From the NCBI GenBank assembly GCA_945862145.1, contig CAMAXE010000032.1, positions 1 through 45,573 on the forward strand: 45,573 bases of DNA. Direction: 5' to 3'. Positions 16,290 through 25,479 of the stretch are shown one piece after another. The notes under the pieces are model-generated. The model saw only the letters and a list, made by a program, of their open reading frames with translations. It made no database searches and was not told where the DNA came from. The position numbers and the translations under genes were made by a program. Source of the DNA: Klebsiella pneumoniae. Lineage in GTDB: Bacteria > Pseudomonadota > Gammaproteobacteria > Pseudomonadales > UBA5518. Each line of letters opens with the position of its first letter. Within the stretch, counting starts at the first letter, position 1.

Positions 16290-18253
16290 GACCGCTCCGC
16301 CAGCGCGCGACGGCGGCGTGGTGTGCATTGGCCCTGCTGGGCGCTGCATTCGCCGCACAGGCCGACGAACCCGCGGGCTGGGGGTATTTCGGGGGCAACT
16401 CCGACGGCAGCCGCTACTCGAGCGCCCGACAGATCAATCGCGACAATGTCGGGAAACTGGAGCTCGCGTGGAAATACTCCACGGGCGAACTTGCCCGACG
16501 CTCGCCCGAACTCATCGCCAACAGCTCCACCCAGACCACGCCGGTACTGGTCGACGGCAACCTGATCTTCTGCACCCCCTTCAACCGCGTGATCGCCCTG
16601 GACCCCGCGACCGGTCTCGAACGCTGGACGCACGACCCGCAGGTGGCGCTCGATCACACGCTGCCTTACCAGTACAACTGCCGTGGCGTCAGTGCCTGGT
16701 ACGATCCCGACGCAGCGCCCGGCAGCCTCTGCGCCAGCCGGATCTTGATGGGAACGGTAGACTCCCGCCTGATTGCACTGGACACCGGTAGCGGCAAGCG
16801 TTGCCCGGGCTTCGGCAGCAACGGCGAGATCACCGTTACGCGCGCGTGGCCAGACAAATTCCCCGGCGAAGCCAAGCTCACTTCAGCGCCCGTAGTGGTG
16901 AACGGGGTGGTCGCGCTGGGCTCGGCCATCATGGACAACATCCGCAGCGATGCCCCGCCCGGCACCGTATTCGCTTTCGACGCCCGGACCGGTGCTGCTC
17001 GCTGGCACTTCGACCCGATCCCGCGAGACCCCGCCGATCCCGCCTATGCCACCTGGCTGGAGGGGAGCGCACTGCGCACCGGAGCGGCCAATGTGTGGTC
17101 GACCATGGTTGCCGACGAGGCGCGCGGCATCATCTACGCCCCGGTCGGATCGGCCTCACCGGATTTTTACGGCGGCATGCGCAAGGGCGACAACCTGTAC
17201 TCCAGCTCGCTGGTGGCACTGGATGCCTCCACCGGCAAGCCGATCTGGCATTTCCAGACGGTACACCACGACATCTGGGACTACGACGTATCCGCGCCAC
17301 CGCTGCTGGCAGAACTGCGGCACGGCGGCACCACCGTGCCGGCCGTGGTGCAGAACACCAAGCAAGGATTTGTGTTCGTGTTCGACCGCGTCACGGGCAA
17401 GCCGCTGTTTCCGATCGAGGAGCGGCCAGTGCCGCAGGGCGGACTGCCCGGGGAGTGGCTCTCGCCGACCCAGCCCTTCCCGGTCAAGCCCGAGCCGCTG
17501 GTCCCGACTTCGATCACCCCCGATGACGCCTGGGGTTTCACCTTCTGGGACAAGGCGCAGTGCCGCCGCAAAATCGAGGCGCTGCGCTCCGAAGGCATCT
17601 ATACCCCACCCTCGGCGGGCGAAGGCACGCTGCTCAGCCCCGGCTCCGCGGGTGGCGCCAACTGGGGCGGCGCGGCCTTCGACCCCGACCGCCAGCTGAT
17701 GATCGTCAACGTGAACCGCGTGGCGCAGGCGCTACAGATGATTCCGCGCGCCGAAATCCCGGGCGTCGAAGGCATCAGCCTCGCCAATGGCACCGATGTG
17801 GCCGCAGCAACGGGCACACCCTATGGCACGCACCGCGACTGGCTGCTCTCCTCGCTCGGCGCACCCTGCACCGCGCCGCCCTGGGGAGAACTGGTGGCGG
17901 TGGATCTGGCCGATGGCTCGATCCGCTGGCGCGTGCCGCTGGGATCCATCGCGAAGCAACTGCCGATTCCGATCGAATGGAACCTCGGCACACCGAACCT
18001 GGGCGGCCCGATCGTCACCGCCGGGGGCCTGATCTTCATCGGGGCAACCATGGACGGCTATCTCCGGGCCTTCGACATCGATTCAGGCAAGATGCTCTGG
18101 CGGCGGGAAATGCCGGCCGGCACGCAGGCAGCCCCCATGACCTACGAGGCCGATGGCAGGCAGTTCGTGGCCATGGTGACCGGGCACCACTTGTGGTTCG
18201 ACTCGACCCGGGGTGACGAGATCGTGGCCTTCGCCCTGCCACGGCAGCGCTGA
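16286..18253 (+). CDS. PQQ-dependent dehydrogenase (quinoprotein, no heme domain)
   Basis: 655 residues from a GTG at 16286 that overlaps the ABM stop by four bases. Signal peptide (cleavage near AQA|DE), then an eight-bladed PQQ beta-propeller: opening WGYFGGNSDGSRYSS and INRDNVGKLELAWKY, repeated blade-closing motifs such as VIALDPATGLERW and VYVG/IFIGATMDG types, and a central GANWGGAAFDP. It resembles the soluble glucose/quinate-dehydrogenase-like quinoproteins, lacking a CxxCH heme motif. It would oxidise an alcohol, aldehyde or cyclic polyol in the periplasm and pass electrons to ubiquinone or a cytochrome. A P450 gene follows 34 bases downstream in the same transcript. Confidence 0.88.
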   Translation: MRPLRQRATAAWCALALLGAAFAAQADEPAGWGYFGGNSDGSRYSSARQINRDNVGKLELAWKYSTGELARRSPELIANSSTQTTPVLVDGNLIFCTPFNRVIALDPATGLERWTHDPQVALDHTLPYQYNCRGVSAWYDPDAAPGSLCASRILMGTVDSRLIALDTGSGKRCPGFGSNGEITVTRAWPDKFPGEAKLTSAPVVVNGVVALGSAIMDNIRSDAPPGTVFAFDARTGAARWHFDPIPRDPADPAYATWLEGSALRTGAANVWSTMVADEARGIIYAPVGSASPDFYGGMRKGDNLYSSSLVALDASTGKPIWHFQTVHHDIWDYDVSAPPLLAELRHGGTTVPAVVQNTKQGFVFVFDRVTGKPLFPIEERPVPQGGLPGEWLSPTQPFPVKPEPLVPTSITPDDAWGFTFWDKAQCRRKIEALRSEGIYTPPSAGEGTLLSPGSAGGANWGGAAFDPDRQLMIVNVNRVAQALQMIPRAEIPGVEGISLANGTDVAAATGTPYGTHRDWLLSSLGAPCTAPPWGELVAVDLADGSIRWRVPLGSIAKQLPIPIEWNLGTPNLGGPIVTAGGLIFIGATMDGYLRAFDIDSGKMLWRREMPAGTQAAPMTYEADGRQFVAMVTGHHLWFDSTRGDEIVAFALPRQR

Positions 18254-18287
18254 GCCGCAGCGCCAACACAGAGAGAGGCACACCGCG

Positions 18288-19535
18288 ATGCAGAAAGTTG
18301 ACGATACGGACCTGATGGATCCGGCCGTTCAGGAGTGCCCCTACGGCTACTACGCGCGCCTTCGTGCGCAAGCCCCGGTGTACCGGATGCCGAACACCGG
18401 CTTTCATCTGGTCACGGGCTTTGACGTTGCCCGCGAGGCCATACGCCAGCCCGATCTCTTCCTGAGCGGTGTGAGCCCCATGGCGCTCGCCGACGACGGC
18501 ATACCGCAGGAGATCATCGACATCTACACCTCTGGCGGCTGGCTGCCACTCGCCTCCTGCTCGACCTCTGATCCGCCGCAGCACACCCGGATCAGACGTT
18601 TTCTCGAAGGCCTGTTCACCGCCGAGCGGGTACGTCGCGCAACGCCGATGATCGACAAGGTGGCAGCGGAGCTGATCGAGGGCTTCGGCGAGCGCACGCA
18701 GGTGGCGTTCGTGCGGGATTTCGCGCATCCGCTGCCGATGTACGTCATCGCGGACCTGATCGGTGTGCCGCGTGGCGATATAGCCCGCTTCAAGGCCTGG
18801 TCGGATGCCATCGTCGAGCCTTTCAGCCTGATGGTGACGCGCGAGCGGCGGATCGAGTGCGCGAAGCTCGTGGTGGAGATGCAGCAGTACTTCGCCGCGA
18901 TGATCGCCGAACGCAGGCGCGAACCGCGGGACGACATGCTGACGGAGGCCATCGAGCACCGCGACACCGACGGCAGCGCCTTCGACATGCAGGAACTGAT
19001 CACCATACTCACCATCGATTTGCTGGCCTCCGGTAACGAGACCACGACTGCGGCCATTTCCTCCGGTATGAAGCTGCTACTCGAGGACCCGGCCCCCATC
19101 TTGGCCGTGCGCCAGAATCCCAAGCTGCTGGAGAACCTCGCCGAGGAAATCCTGCGCCTCGAGTCCCCGGCGCAGGGCATGTTCCGTCGCTGTGCGGCCA
19201 GCGCACGTCTCGGAGACGTCGAGTTGGCCGAGGGAGAGCTGCTCAGCATCCGCTTCGGCGCGGCCAACCGCGACCCAGAGCAGTTTCCCGACCCCGATCG
19301 CATCGACCTGCACCGCCGCAAACCCGGTAACCATCTGGCCTTCGGCGTGGGCCGGCATGTCTGCGTGGGCGCGGCGCTCGCCCGGCAGGAGCTGATAAGC
19401 GCTTTCCGGGCCCTGCTCGACAGGCTCGATGACTTCCGCCCGGCGCCAGACATGCCCGCACCGCGGTATCTGCCGAGCTTCTTCGGCCGCAATCTGGACG
19501 AGCTCCACCTGTGTTTCAGCCACCGCAAGGCCTGA
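18288..19535 (+). CDS. Cytochrome P450 monooxygenase
   Basis: A 415-residue soluble bacterial P450 from the ATG at 18288 (GAGAGAGG upstream). Landmarks: the I-helix oxygen-activation motif ASGNETT at 247-253, the K-helix ExxR as Glu287-Arg290, and the heme loop FGVGRHVCVG at 352-361 with heme-ligating Cys359. It needs a ferredoxin and reductase; none is encoded in this window. The class matches P450s that hydroxylate terpenoids, alkanes or sterol side chains, but no specific CYP family is assigned. It sits directly downstream of the PQQ dehydrogenase, suggesting hydroxylation followed by alcohol oxidation. Confidence 0.93.
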   Translation: MQKVDDTDLMDPAVQECPYGYYARLRAQAPVYRMPNTGFHLVTGFDVAREAIRQPDLFLSGVSPMALADDGIPQEIIDIYTSGGWLPLASCSTSDPPQHTRIRRFLEGLFTAERVRRATPMIDKVAAELIEGFGERTQVAFVRDFAHPLPMYVIADLIGVPRGDIARFKAWSDAIVEPFSLMVTRERRIECAKLVVEMQQYFAAMIAERRREPRDDMLTEAIEHRDTDGSAFDMQELITILTIDLLASGNETTTAAISSGMKLLLEDPAPILAVRQNPKLLENLAEEILRLESPAQGMFRRCAASARLGDVELAEGELLSIRFGAANRDPEQFPDPDRIDLHRRKPGNHLAFGVGRHVCVGAALARQELISAFRALLDRLDDFRPAPDMPAPRYLPSFFGRNLDELHLCFSHRKA

Positions 19536-19568
19536 GCCTTACACGGCACGGCACGGCACGGCTCAGGC
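19530..19568. terminator. Hairpin after the P450 gene
   Basis: GCCTGAGCC (19530-19538) pairs perfectly with GGCTCAGGC (19560-19568), enclosing three short CGGCA repeats. It begins inside the last codon of the P450 gene and lacks a T run. It probably ends or attenuates the upstream transcript before the receptor gene. Confidence 0.4.
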
Positions 19569-19686
19569 TCAGGCCGGATTGCGATTCATCGCGAGCGGGG
19601 TTAAAGTCCGCAGTTGGGGCCCCGGCATCAATGACCGGTGCCTAAACGCGTGAGTTGTATAAGTTCAATCCGACCAGGAGACCACA

Positions 19687-22182
19687 GTGATCATCAAACC
19701 CCCCTTCCGTCTGCATGTCCTCGCTTCCTGCATCATGGTCCCGGCACTTCTGGGCGGCTCGCTCGCTTGGGCGCAGGAATCCGCAGGCAAACTCGACATC
19801 GAAGAGATCGTCGTCACCGGCACCAAGCGCAGCGTGGCCCAGCAGGATCTCTCGATCGCCGTCACCACGTTGACTGCCAAGCAAATCGAGAACAGCTTCC
19901 AGCATGACGTCTCGGCCCTCGGCCAGATGGCACCCAACGTCATCCTGACCCCGCAGGTAGGCTTCAACGCCATCGGCGGTGGTATGCGCGGTACGGGTTT
20001 CATCTCCATCCTGGTGACCAAAGACCCCTCGGTCGGCATCACGGTCGATGACTTCGCCTTCAACCACGTGCAGTCGCAGTTCGTCGAGATGTTCGACCTC
20101 GAGCAGGTCGAAATCTTCCGCGGCCCGCAAGGCACGCTGTTCGGCAAGAACACCACCGGTGGCGCCATCGCGTTCACCACCAAGAAGCCGGTACTCGGCG
20201 AGTTCTTCGGCAACATCGAAGGCAACTACAGCCAGTTCAGCTCGAATGATTCGGACGCCAAGAAACTGAAGTTCGCACTGAACGTACCCATGGGCGACAC
20301 CCTCGCGGCACGTCTGTCCGTCATCAAGGACACCAGCGAAGGCTTCTACACCAACGACAAGCCCCCGGGCGGCACGTTCACCAGCTTTGGCTGCCCCCCG
20401 GGACCGACCTACGACGCTTGCATTGCCTCGGTCATCTCCACGTACCCGCTGACGGGTGATGGCGCCAAGATCGGCGGTACCGATGTATTCGCCGGCAAAT
20501 TGAAGTTCCGCTGGGAGCCCACCGAGGCCTACGCGGCAGACCTGATCTTCGAATACGTGAAGGACCGTGGTGACACCCAGGTGGCGGCCAACGAAACCCC
20601 CGAAGGCGAAGGCTACATCTGGGGGTTGATCGGCTTCCCGGGCATCGGCGGTGGGGACCCCTTCTCCACCGGCCAGTCCTACCAGGATAACAAGGTGATC
20701 GACCTCCCCGCAGGCCACCAGGTCGACGGCAAGGGCGTGTACCTGACTCAAGCCCTCACCCTTGGCCAGTACGAGTTCAAGTCGATCACCGGCCTGCGCA
20801 AGCAGGAAGAAATCCTCGCCAGCACCTACACCGGTGAGGCTTACACCTCACTCTACGACGCCAGCCGCAACTCCAAGCGCGACCAGGTTCAGCAGGAATT
20901 CCGCCTGTCCACGCAGTACGACGGTCCCTTCAACGTCACCACCGGTGCGGGCTACTACGAGGACAACGTTGATTTCGTGGTCTTCGGCAACCTCGGCTTC
21001 TTCCTGCCGCTGGTGGGCCCCGCAGGCGAGTTCTACCGCGATCGCTTCGAAGTGCAGAACACCACCCAGGACCGCAAGGGCTGGGCGGTGTATGCCGATG
21101 GCACCTACGACATCACCGAGCAGATGAAACTCACGGTCGGCGCGCGTCACACCGAGGATGAAAAAGACTTCCACCGTTTGAGCCTCGGCACAGCGGCCAA
21201 CCCGGTGAGCAACTTCATCGATGCATCCCAGTGGCGCGGAGCCTTCACCAATCCGCTGCCGGATTCGGCCTTCGGCAACAACATCACGGATAACAAGACC
21301 TTCAGTGCAGATACCTACCGCGTGGTGCTCGACTACCACTGGACCGACAACCTGATGACCTACATCAGCTACGCCACCGGGTTCGTGGGGGGCGGTTTCT
21401 CCGAGACCTGCGGCTCGGCGTCGTCGTGTGCGCCCTACGCCAGCGAGAAGAACAAGAACTTCGAGCTCGGCCTCAAGGCCGACGCGATGGACGGCATGCT
21501 GCGTATGAACGCCGCCCTGTTCAGCACCAAGTACGAGAACCTTCAGCGTGACACCGTGGTCACGTTCATAGACGCTGCGGGCAACACCTTCCAGGAAACC
21601 CGTGCGGTGAACGAGGGCGAGAGCACGGCCAACGGTGCCGAACTGGAAATGTCCTTCGTGCCCGTCGAGAGCTTCCGTATCGACGCCTTCCTTGGCTGGC
21701 TGGATCACACCTATGACTCTTACGAGCCCGGCGTGAACCCGGCTGACCTCGGGCTCACGGGCGATCCCCGCCCGATCGACTTGTCTGACCTCAATGTCCC
21801 GTTCTCACCGGAGTGGACGGCAGGTATGACGCTCACCTACTTCCACGACCTGAGCGATGGCTCCTCACTCACCTACAACCTGAACATGAGCTACATGGAC
21901 GAGTTCGAGACCAACTCCTTCCCCGCCAACGGGCAGGGCGCGGACGCCTCGGGCGAGCCCATTATCATTCAGAAGGCAAACACGCAGGGTGAGGAGCGCA
22001 CGCTGCTCAACGCTTTCATAACCTGGGAGAGCTGCAACGAGAAGGTTGAGCTGACGGCCTACGGCAAGAACCTCACCGATCAGACCTACCGGGTAGGCGC
22101 AAACCCCGTGGCAACCCTGTGGAACTTCAGCCGTCACGCACCGCCGCGTGAGCTGGGCGTTCAGGTGGGTTACAAGTTCTGA
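19687..22182 (+). CDS. TonB-dependent outer-membrane receptor
   Basis: An 831-residue receptor from a GTG at 19687 with AGGAG six bases upstream. Signal peptide (cleavage near AWA|QE), TonB box and plug start IEEIVVTGTKR, plug motif FRGPQGTLFGKNTTGG, then a long barrel with aromatic-ending strands closing in GVQVGYKF. It belongs to the broad FecA/CirA-like group abundant in marine and sphingomonad-type degraders and imports a siderophore, glycan or hydrophobic organic molecule. The lack of an adjacent iron-regulatory gene and its place between P450/quinoprotein genes and the TPP-dependent dehydrogenase operon argue for an organic substrate. A strong terminator follows. Confidence 0.92.
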   Translation: MIIKPPFRLHVLASCIMVPALLGGSLAWAQESAGKLDIEEIVVTGTKRSVAQQDLSIAVTTLTAKQIENSFQHDVSALGQMAPNVILTPQVGFNAIGGGMRGTGFISILVTKDPSVGITVDDFAFNHVQSQFVEMFDLEQVEIFRGPQGTLFGKNTTGGAIAFTTKKPVLGEFFGNIEGNYSQFSSNDSDAKKLKFALNVPMGDTLAARLSVIKDTSEGFYTNDKPPGGTFTSFGCPPGPTYDACIASVISTYPLTGDGAKIGGTDVFAGKLKFRWEPTEAYAADLIFEYVKDRGDTQVAANETPEGEGYIWGLIGFPGIGGGDPFSTGQSYQDNKVIDLPAGHQVDGKGVYLTQALTLGQYEFKSITGLRKQEEILASTYTGEAYTSLYDASRNSKRDQVQQEFRLSTQYDGPFNVTTGAGYYEDNVDFVVFGNLGFFLPLVGPAGEFYRDRFEVQNTTQDRKGWAVYADGTYDITEQMKLTVGARHTEDEKDFHRLSLGTAANPVSNFIDASQWRGAFTNPLPDSAFGNNITDNKTFSADTYRVVLDYHWTDNLMTYISYATGFVGGGFSETCGSASSCAPYASEKNKNFELGLKADAMDGMLRMNAALFSTKYENLQRDTVVTFIDAAGNTFQETRAVNEGESTANGAELEMSFVPVESFRIDAFLGWLDHTYDSYEPGVNPADLGLTGDPRPIDLSDLNVPFSPEWTAGMTLTYFHDLSDGSSLTYNLNMSYMDEFETNSFPANGQGADASGEPIIIQKANTQGEERTLLNAFITWESCNEKVELTAYGKNLTDQTYRVGANPVATLWNFSRHAPPRELGVQVGYKF

Positions 22183-22206
22183 GATTGAATCCCAAGGGGT
22201 TTCTGG

Positions 22207-22230
22207 AAAGCCGGCTCGCGCCGGCTTTTT
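22207..22230 (+). terminator. Intrinsic terminator after the TonB-dependent receptor
   Basis: AAAGCCGGC (22207-22215) and GCCGGCTTT (22220-22228) form a perfect 9-bp stem with a TCGC tetraloop, ending in a TTTTT run. It lies 25 bases after the receptor stop and separates it from the M24/E1/E2 operon. Confidence 0.88.
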
Positions 22231-22249
22231 AGATTTGGGGGTGCCTGCG

Positions 22250-23515
22250 ATGCATGAAATAAAAGTTGCCCGGCTGCGGGAACGCCTGTCGGCGGCCGGG
22301 GTGGCGGGGCTCGTCCTGTCGACCTCGGAGAACGTGGCCTACAGCTCCGGATTCGAGTCCGTGATGGACGGCTGGAGACTGCCGGAGCCGATTTCGGCGG
22401 TCTTCATCCCGACCGACGCCGGCGCACCTGTCACCTTGTTCCTGCCCGAGGCAAGCCTGATCGGGCTGGTGGTTGCCGAGCGGCAGGGGCTGCCGGTGTT
22501 CTTCGACCGGCTGCGCTGCTTCGACCTTCTCAACTTCTGCGCTACCGCTCGCGCCGAAGACGCGCATCTGGCGCTACCGGCAGATCTGCTCGCGGATCTG
22601 AGCAAGATCACGGCGAGGGTTGACGATGCCTGTGCCCCGGACATCATCCGCGGCATCGCCCGGTGCCTGGAACAATCGCCCGGCCTCTCGGGCCAGGCGA
22701 TCCTCTTCGATGACATGCGCGTGGCAACGCGGGTGAACGGCCTGTGCGGCCAGCCCTGTCACGACGGGCTGGAACTGGTGATGGCCGCGCGCTCCATCAA
22801 GACGGCCGAGGAGATCGCGATCCTCCGCGAAAGCGGCGGCAAAGCCGATCGCGTCATGGCGCACACGGTCGGCGCGCTGCGCATCGGCAGTTCCTGGGCG
22901 GCGGTGGAAAAATCCGTCGCGCATTTCATGATCGACGAGGGTATCGATCCGCTGCCGAGCAGCCCCATGCTCTTTGGTGGCAGCTACGACACGATCTTCA
23001 AGCCCGATCTCTTCCGTACCCGTTTTGATGCGCCCTTCAAAGGCGGGGAGATCGCGATCCTCGAGACGCAGGGCAAGTACCGCAGCGTGTGGATCGACAT
23101 CAACCGCACAGCGCATCTGGGCCGCGCGCCCGGCGCCTACCGCGAGCAGCATGCGCTGGTGCAGCGGTGCTTCGAGGAAGTAGCCGCCAAGCTGCGGCCC
23201 GGTGCAAACTCGGCACAGATCTGCGAGAGCGTGCGCAACGGGCTGGCCCGCGAGCTCGATGCGCCGGGCAAATTGCTGATGATCGTCCACTCGATCGGAC
23301 GCGTTCCGCTCGAGAGCCCCGTGCGCTATCCCGGAACGGGCCTGCACGCGGCAACCGAGGGCTTCAGGATCGAAGCCTCCATGGTGCTCAGTTTCGACTG
23401 CCTGTACTTCGGCAGCCGGCTTGGCCCCTCGCACATGGAAAACGTGTTCGTCATTGGCGAGGACCGAACGGAGAGCATTTACCGCTATCCGCTGGATCTC
23501 ATAGAAACCGACTGA
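22250..23515 (+). CDS. Second M24-family (creatinase-like) protein with altered metal ligands
   Basis: 421 residues from the ATG at 22250 (a GTG at 22241 is an alternative; a G-rich stretch lies just upstream). Same two-domain architecture as the protein at 11272. Metal-ligand positions read as Glu272 (in LETQGKYR, canonically Asp), Asp283 (WIDINRTAHLG), His347 (VHSIGRV), Asp383 (SFDCLYFG, canonically Glu) and Glu397 (HMENVF). The first and fourth ligands therefore appear exchanged (Asp to Glu and Glu to Asp), which could preserve charge while shifting geometry. A non-peptidase reaction on a small molecule is more likely than Xaa-Pro peptidase. It is 12 bases before the E1alpha gene and probably in its operon. 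Confidence 0.8.
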   Translation: MHEIKVARLRERLSAAGVAGLVLSTSENVAYSSGFESVMDGWRLPEPISAVFIPTDAGAPVTLFLPEASLIGLVVAERQGLPVFFDRLRCFDLLNFCATARAEDAHLALPADLLADLSKITARVDDACAPDIIRGIARCLEQSPGLSGQAILFDDMRVATRVNGLCGQPCHDGLELVMAARSIKTAEEIAILRESGGKADRVMAHTVGALRIGSSWAAVEKSVAHFMIDEGIDPLPSSPMLFGGSYDTIFKPDLFRTRFDAPFKGGEIAILETQGKYRSVWIDINRTAHLGRAPGAYREQHALVQRCFEEVAAKLRPGANSAQICESVRNGLARELDAPGKLLMIVHSIGRVPLESPVRYPGTGLHAATEGFRIEASMVLSFDCLYFGSRLGPSHMENVFVIGEDRTESIYRYPLDLIETD

Positions 23516-23527
23516 AGGGAGCTGTCC

Positions 23528-24502
23528 GTGGAATACACATCCGAGACCCTTTATCGCGCTTATCGCTCGATGAAACTGATCCGCGAGTTCGAGGAGCGCA
23601 TCCGGGCGGAGTACCAGCAGGGCAAGCTGCCGGGCTTCATCCACGTCTATCGCGGCCAGGAAGCGATCGCCGTGGGAGTGTGCCTGCACCTCGGCGACGA
23701 GGACTACATCGCCAGCACGCACCGCGGCCACGGGCACTGCATCGCCAAGGGCTGTGACATCGAGGACATGCTGCTAGAACTCGCCTGCAAGCAGGACGGC
23801 ATCTGCAAGGGCAAGGGTGGCTCGATGCACATCGCCGACATGAAGAAAGGCATGCTCGGTGCCAACGCCATCGTAGGCGGCGGGCCGCCCATCGCCGCCG
23901 GCGCGGCGCTCACCGCCAAGACACTCGGCAATGGCAAGGTGTCGGTGGCGTTCATCGGCGATGGCGCATCGGACCAGGGCACGGTGGCGGAATCGCTGAA
24001 CCTCGCCTTCGTGCTGCAACTGCCGATGATCTTTCTCTACGAGAACAACCACTACGCCGAGTTCACGAAGAGCCCCAAGCCCGACGGGCGCATTGCCGCG
24101 CGCGCTGGCGCCTACGGGATCCCGGCGGTGACCATCGACGGCAGCGACTTCTTCGCCGTCTATGAAACGCTGGCAGAAGCCGTGACGCGTGGCAGGACCG
24201 GTGGCGGCCCGACGGCCGTCGAGGCCATCGCCACGCGCTACTACGGCCATTTCGAGGGCGACGGCCAGCAGTACCGGGACGCCGCCGAGATCGCCGCCTC
24301 GCGCGCCGCCGCCGATCCTATCGAGAAGTTCCTCAAGGATCCGCGCTGCAAGGGGCTCGAGGCCGCTCAGCTGGCGCAGATAGATGCGGAGATCCAATCC
24401 ATTCTGGATGCGGCAGTGGACCGGGCCCTGGCGGCCGAGGACCCGACGCCCGAGCAGTTGTATGCCGACGTCTACGTGAGCTACCGGGGAGAAACAGTGT
24501 GA
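23528..24502 (+). CDS. Thiamine-dependent dehydrogenase E1 alpha subunit (acetoin-dehydrogenase AcoA-like)
   Basis: 324 residues from a GTG at 23528. The ThDP motif begins with GDG at 144-146 and ends with NN at 173-174, the expected spacing. The phosphorylation-loop region and KGKGGSMHIADMKKGMLGAN match AcoA and related 2-oxo-acid dehydrogenase alpha chains more than classic pyruvate E1. With E1beta it would cleave or decarboxylate a 2-oxo compound or acyloin and pass the acyl group to lipoyl-E2. Its last bases overlap the next start (GTGA), so the alpha and beta chains are made coupled. The substrate need not be acetoin. Confidence 0.9.
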   Translation: MEYTSETLYRAYRSMKLIREFEERIRAEYQQGKLPGFIHVYRGQEAIAVGVCLHLGDEDYIASTHRGHGHCIAKGCDIEDMLLELACKQDGICKGKGGSMHIADMKKGMLGANAIVGGGPPIAAGAALTAKTLGNGKVSVAFIGDGASDQGTVAESLNLAFVLQLPMIFLYENNHYAEFTKSPKPDGRIAARAGAYGIPAVTIDGSDFFAVYETLAEAVTRGRTGGGPTAVEAIATRYYGHFEGDGQQYRDAAEIAASRAAADPIEKFLKDPRCKGLEAAQLAQIDAEIQSILDAAVDRALAAEDPTPEQLYADVYVSYRGETV

Positions 24503-25479
24503 GTAATCTCAGCATCCGCGAGGCCATCAACAAGGCCCTGCACGAGGAAATGGCGCGCGACGACCGCGTAATACTGATCGGCGAAGACGTGGCGAGCCGC
24601 GACGGCGGCGTCTACGGCATCTCGCTCGGGCTCGCCGAGGCCTTCGGCACGCGCCGCGTGATCGACACCCCGATCACGGAGTCGGCGATCATCGGCGCGG
24701 CAGGCGGTGCGGCGCTCACCGGCCTGCGCCCGGTGGCAGAACTGATGTTCATCGACTTCCTCGGCGTCTGCCTCGACCAGCTGATGAACCAGATCGCCAA
24801 GTTCCGCTACATGTTCGGCGGCCGCGTGACCACCCCGGTCACCATCCGCACGATGATCGGCGCGGGTATGGGCACCGGCCCGCAGCATTCCGCGATCCTG
24901 TATCCGATGCTGGTGGCCATCCCCGGCATCAAGGTGGTGGCGCCCAGCAACGCCTACGACGCCAAGGGGCTGCTCGCGCAGGCAATTCGCGACGACGACC
25001 CGGTGGTCTTCTGCGAGCACAAGGCGATCTACACCGAGCGTTGCGAGGTGCCCGACGAGCCCTACACCATCCCCTTCGGCAAGGCCCGCACGGTACGCGA
25101 GGGCACGGACGTCACAGTAGTCGCCTTCTCGCGCATGGTGCTGCTCGCACGCGATGTGGCCGACAGCCTGCTGTCGCAAGGCATTTCCGTGGAGGTCATC
25201 GACCCCCGCACGCTGTCACCGCTCGATGACGAGGCGATCCTGGAGAGCGTGCGCAAGACCGGGCGGCTGGTGGTGGTCGACGAGGCCAACCCCTATTGCA
25301 GCATGGCCTCGGAGATTTCCAGCCTGATCGCCGAAAAGGGCTTCGACTATCTGGATGCGCCCGTGCGCAAGGTCACCGCGCCCCATACCCCCGTGCCCGC
25401 AAGCCCGGTGCTGGAGCGCGCATACGTGCCCTCACTGGCCGACATCGAGGCGGCAATCCGGGCGACGGTAGCCTACTGA
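24499..25479 (+). CDS. Thiamine-dependent dehydrogenase E1 beta subunit (AcoB-like)
   Basis: 326 residues from a GTG at 24499, overlapping the alpha subunit by four bases. It has the transketolase pyrimidine-binding domain (IGEDVASRDGGVYG, DTPITESAIIGAA, RPVAELMFIDF) and a C-terminal transketolase domain with VEVIDPRTLSPLDDE. It forms an alpha2beta2 E1 with the preceding protein. The next gene starts in the TGATG overlap at its stop, showing a single polycistronic unit. Confidence 0.9.
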   Translation: MSNLSIREAINKALHEEMARDDRVILIGEDVASRDGGVYGISLGLAEAFGTRRVIDTPITESAIIGAAGGAALTGLRPVAELMFIDFLGVCLDQLMNQIAKFRYMFGGRVTTPVTIRTMIGAGMGTGPQHSAILYPMLVAIPGIKVVAPSNAYDAKGLLAQAIRDDDPVVFCEHKAIYTERCEVPDEPYTIPFGKARTVREGTDVTVVAFSRMVLLARDVADSLLSQGISVEVIDPRTLSPLDDEAILESVRKTGRLVVVDEANPYCSMASEISSLIAEKGFDYLDAPVRKVTAPHTPVPASPVLERAYVPSLADIEAAIRATVAY

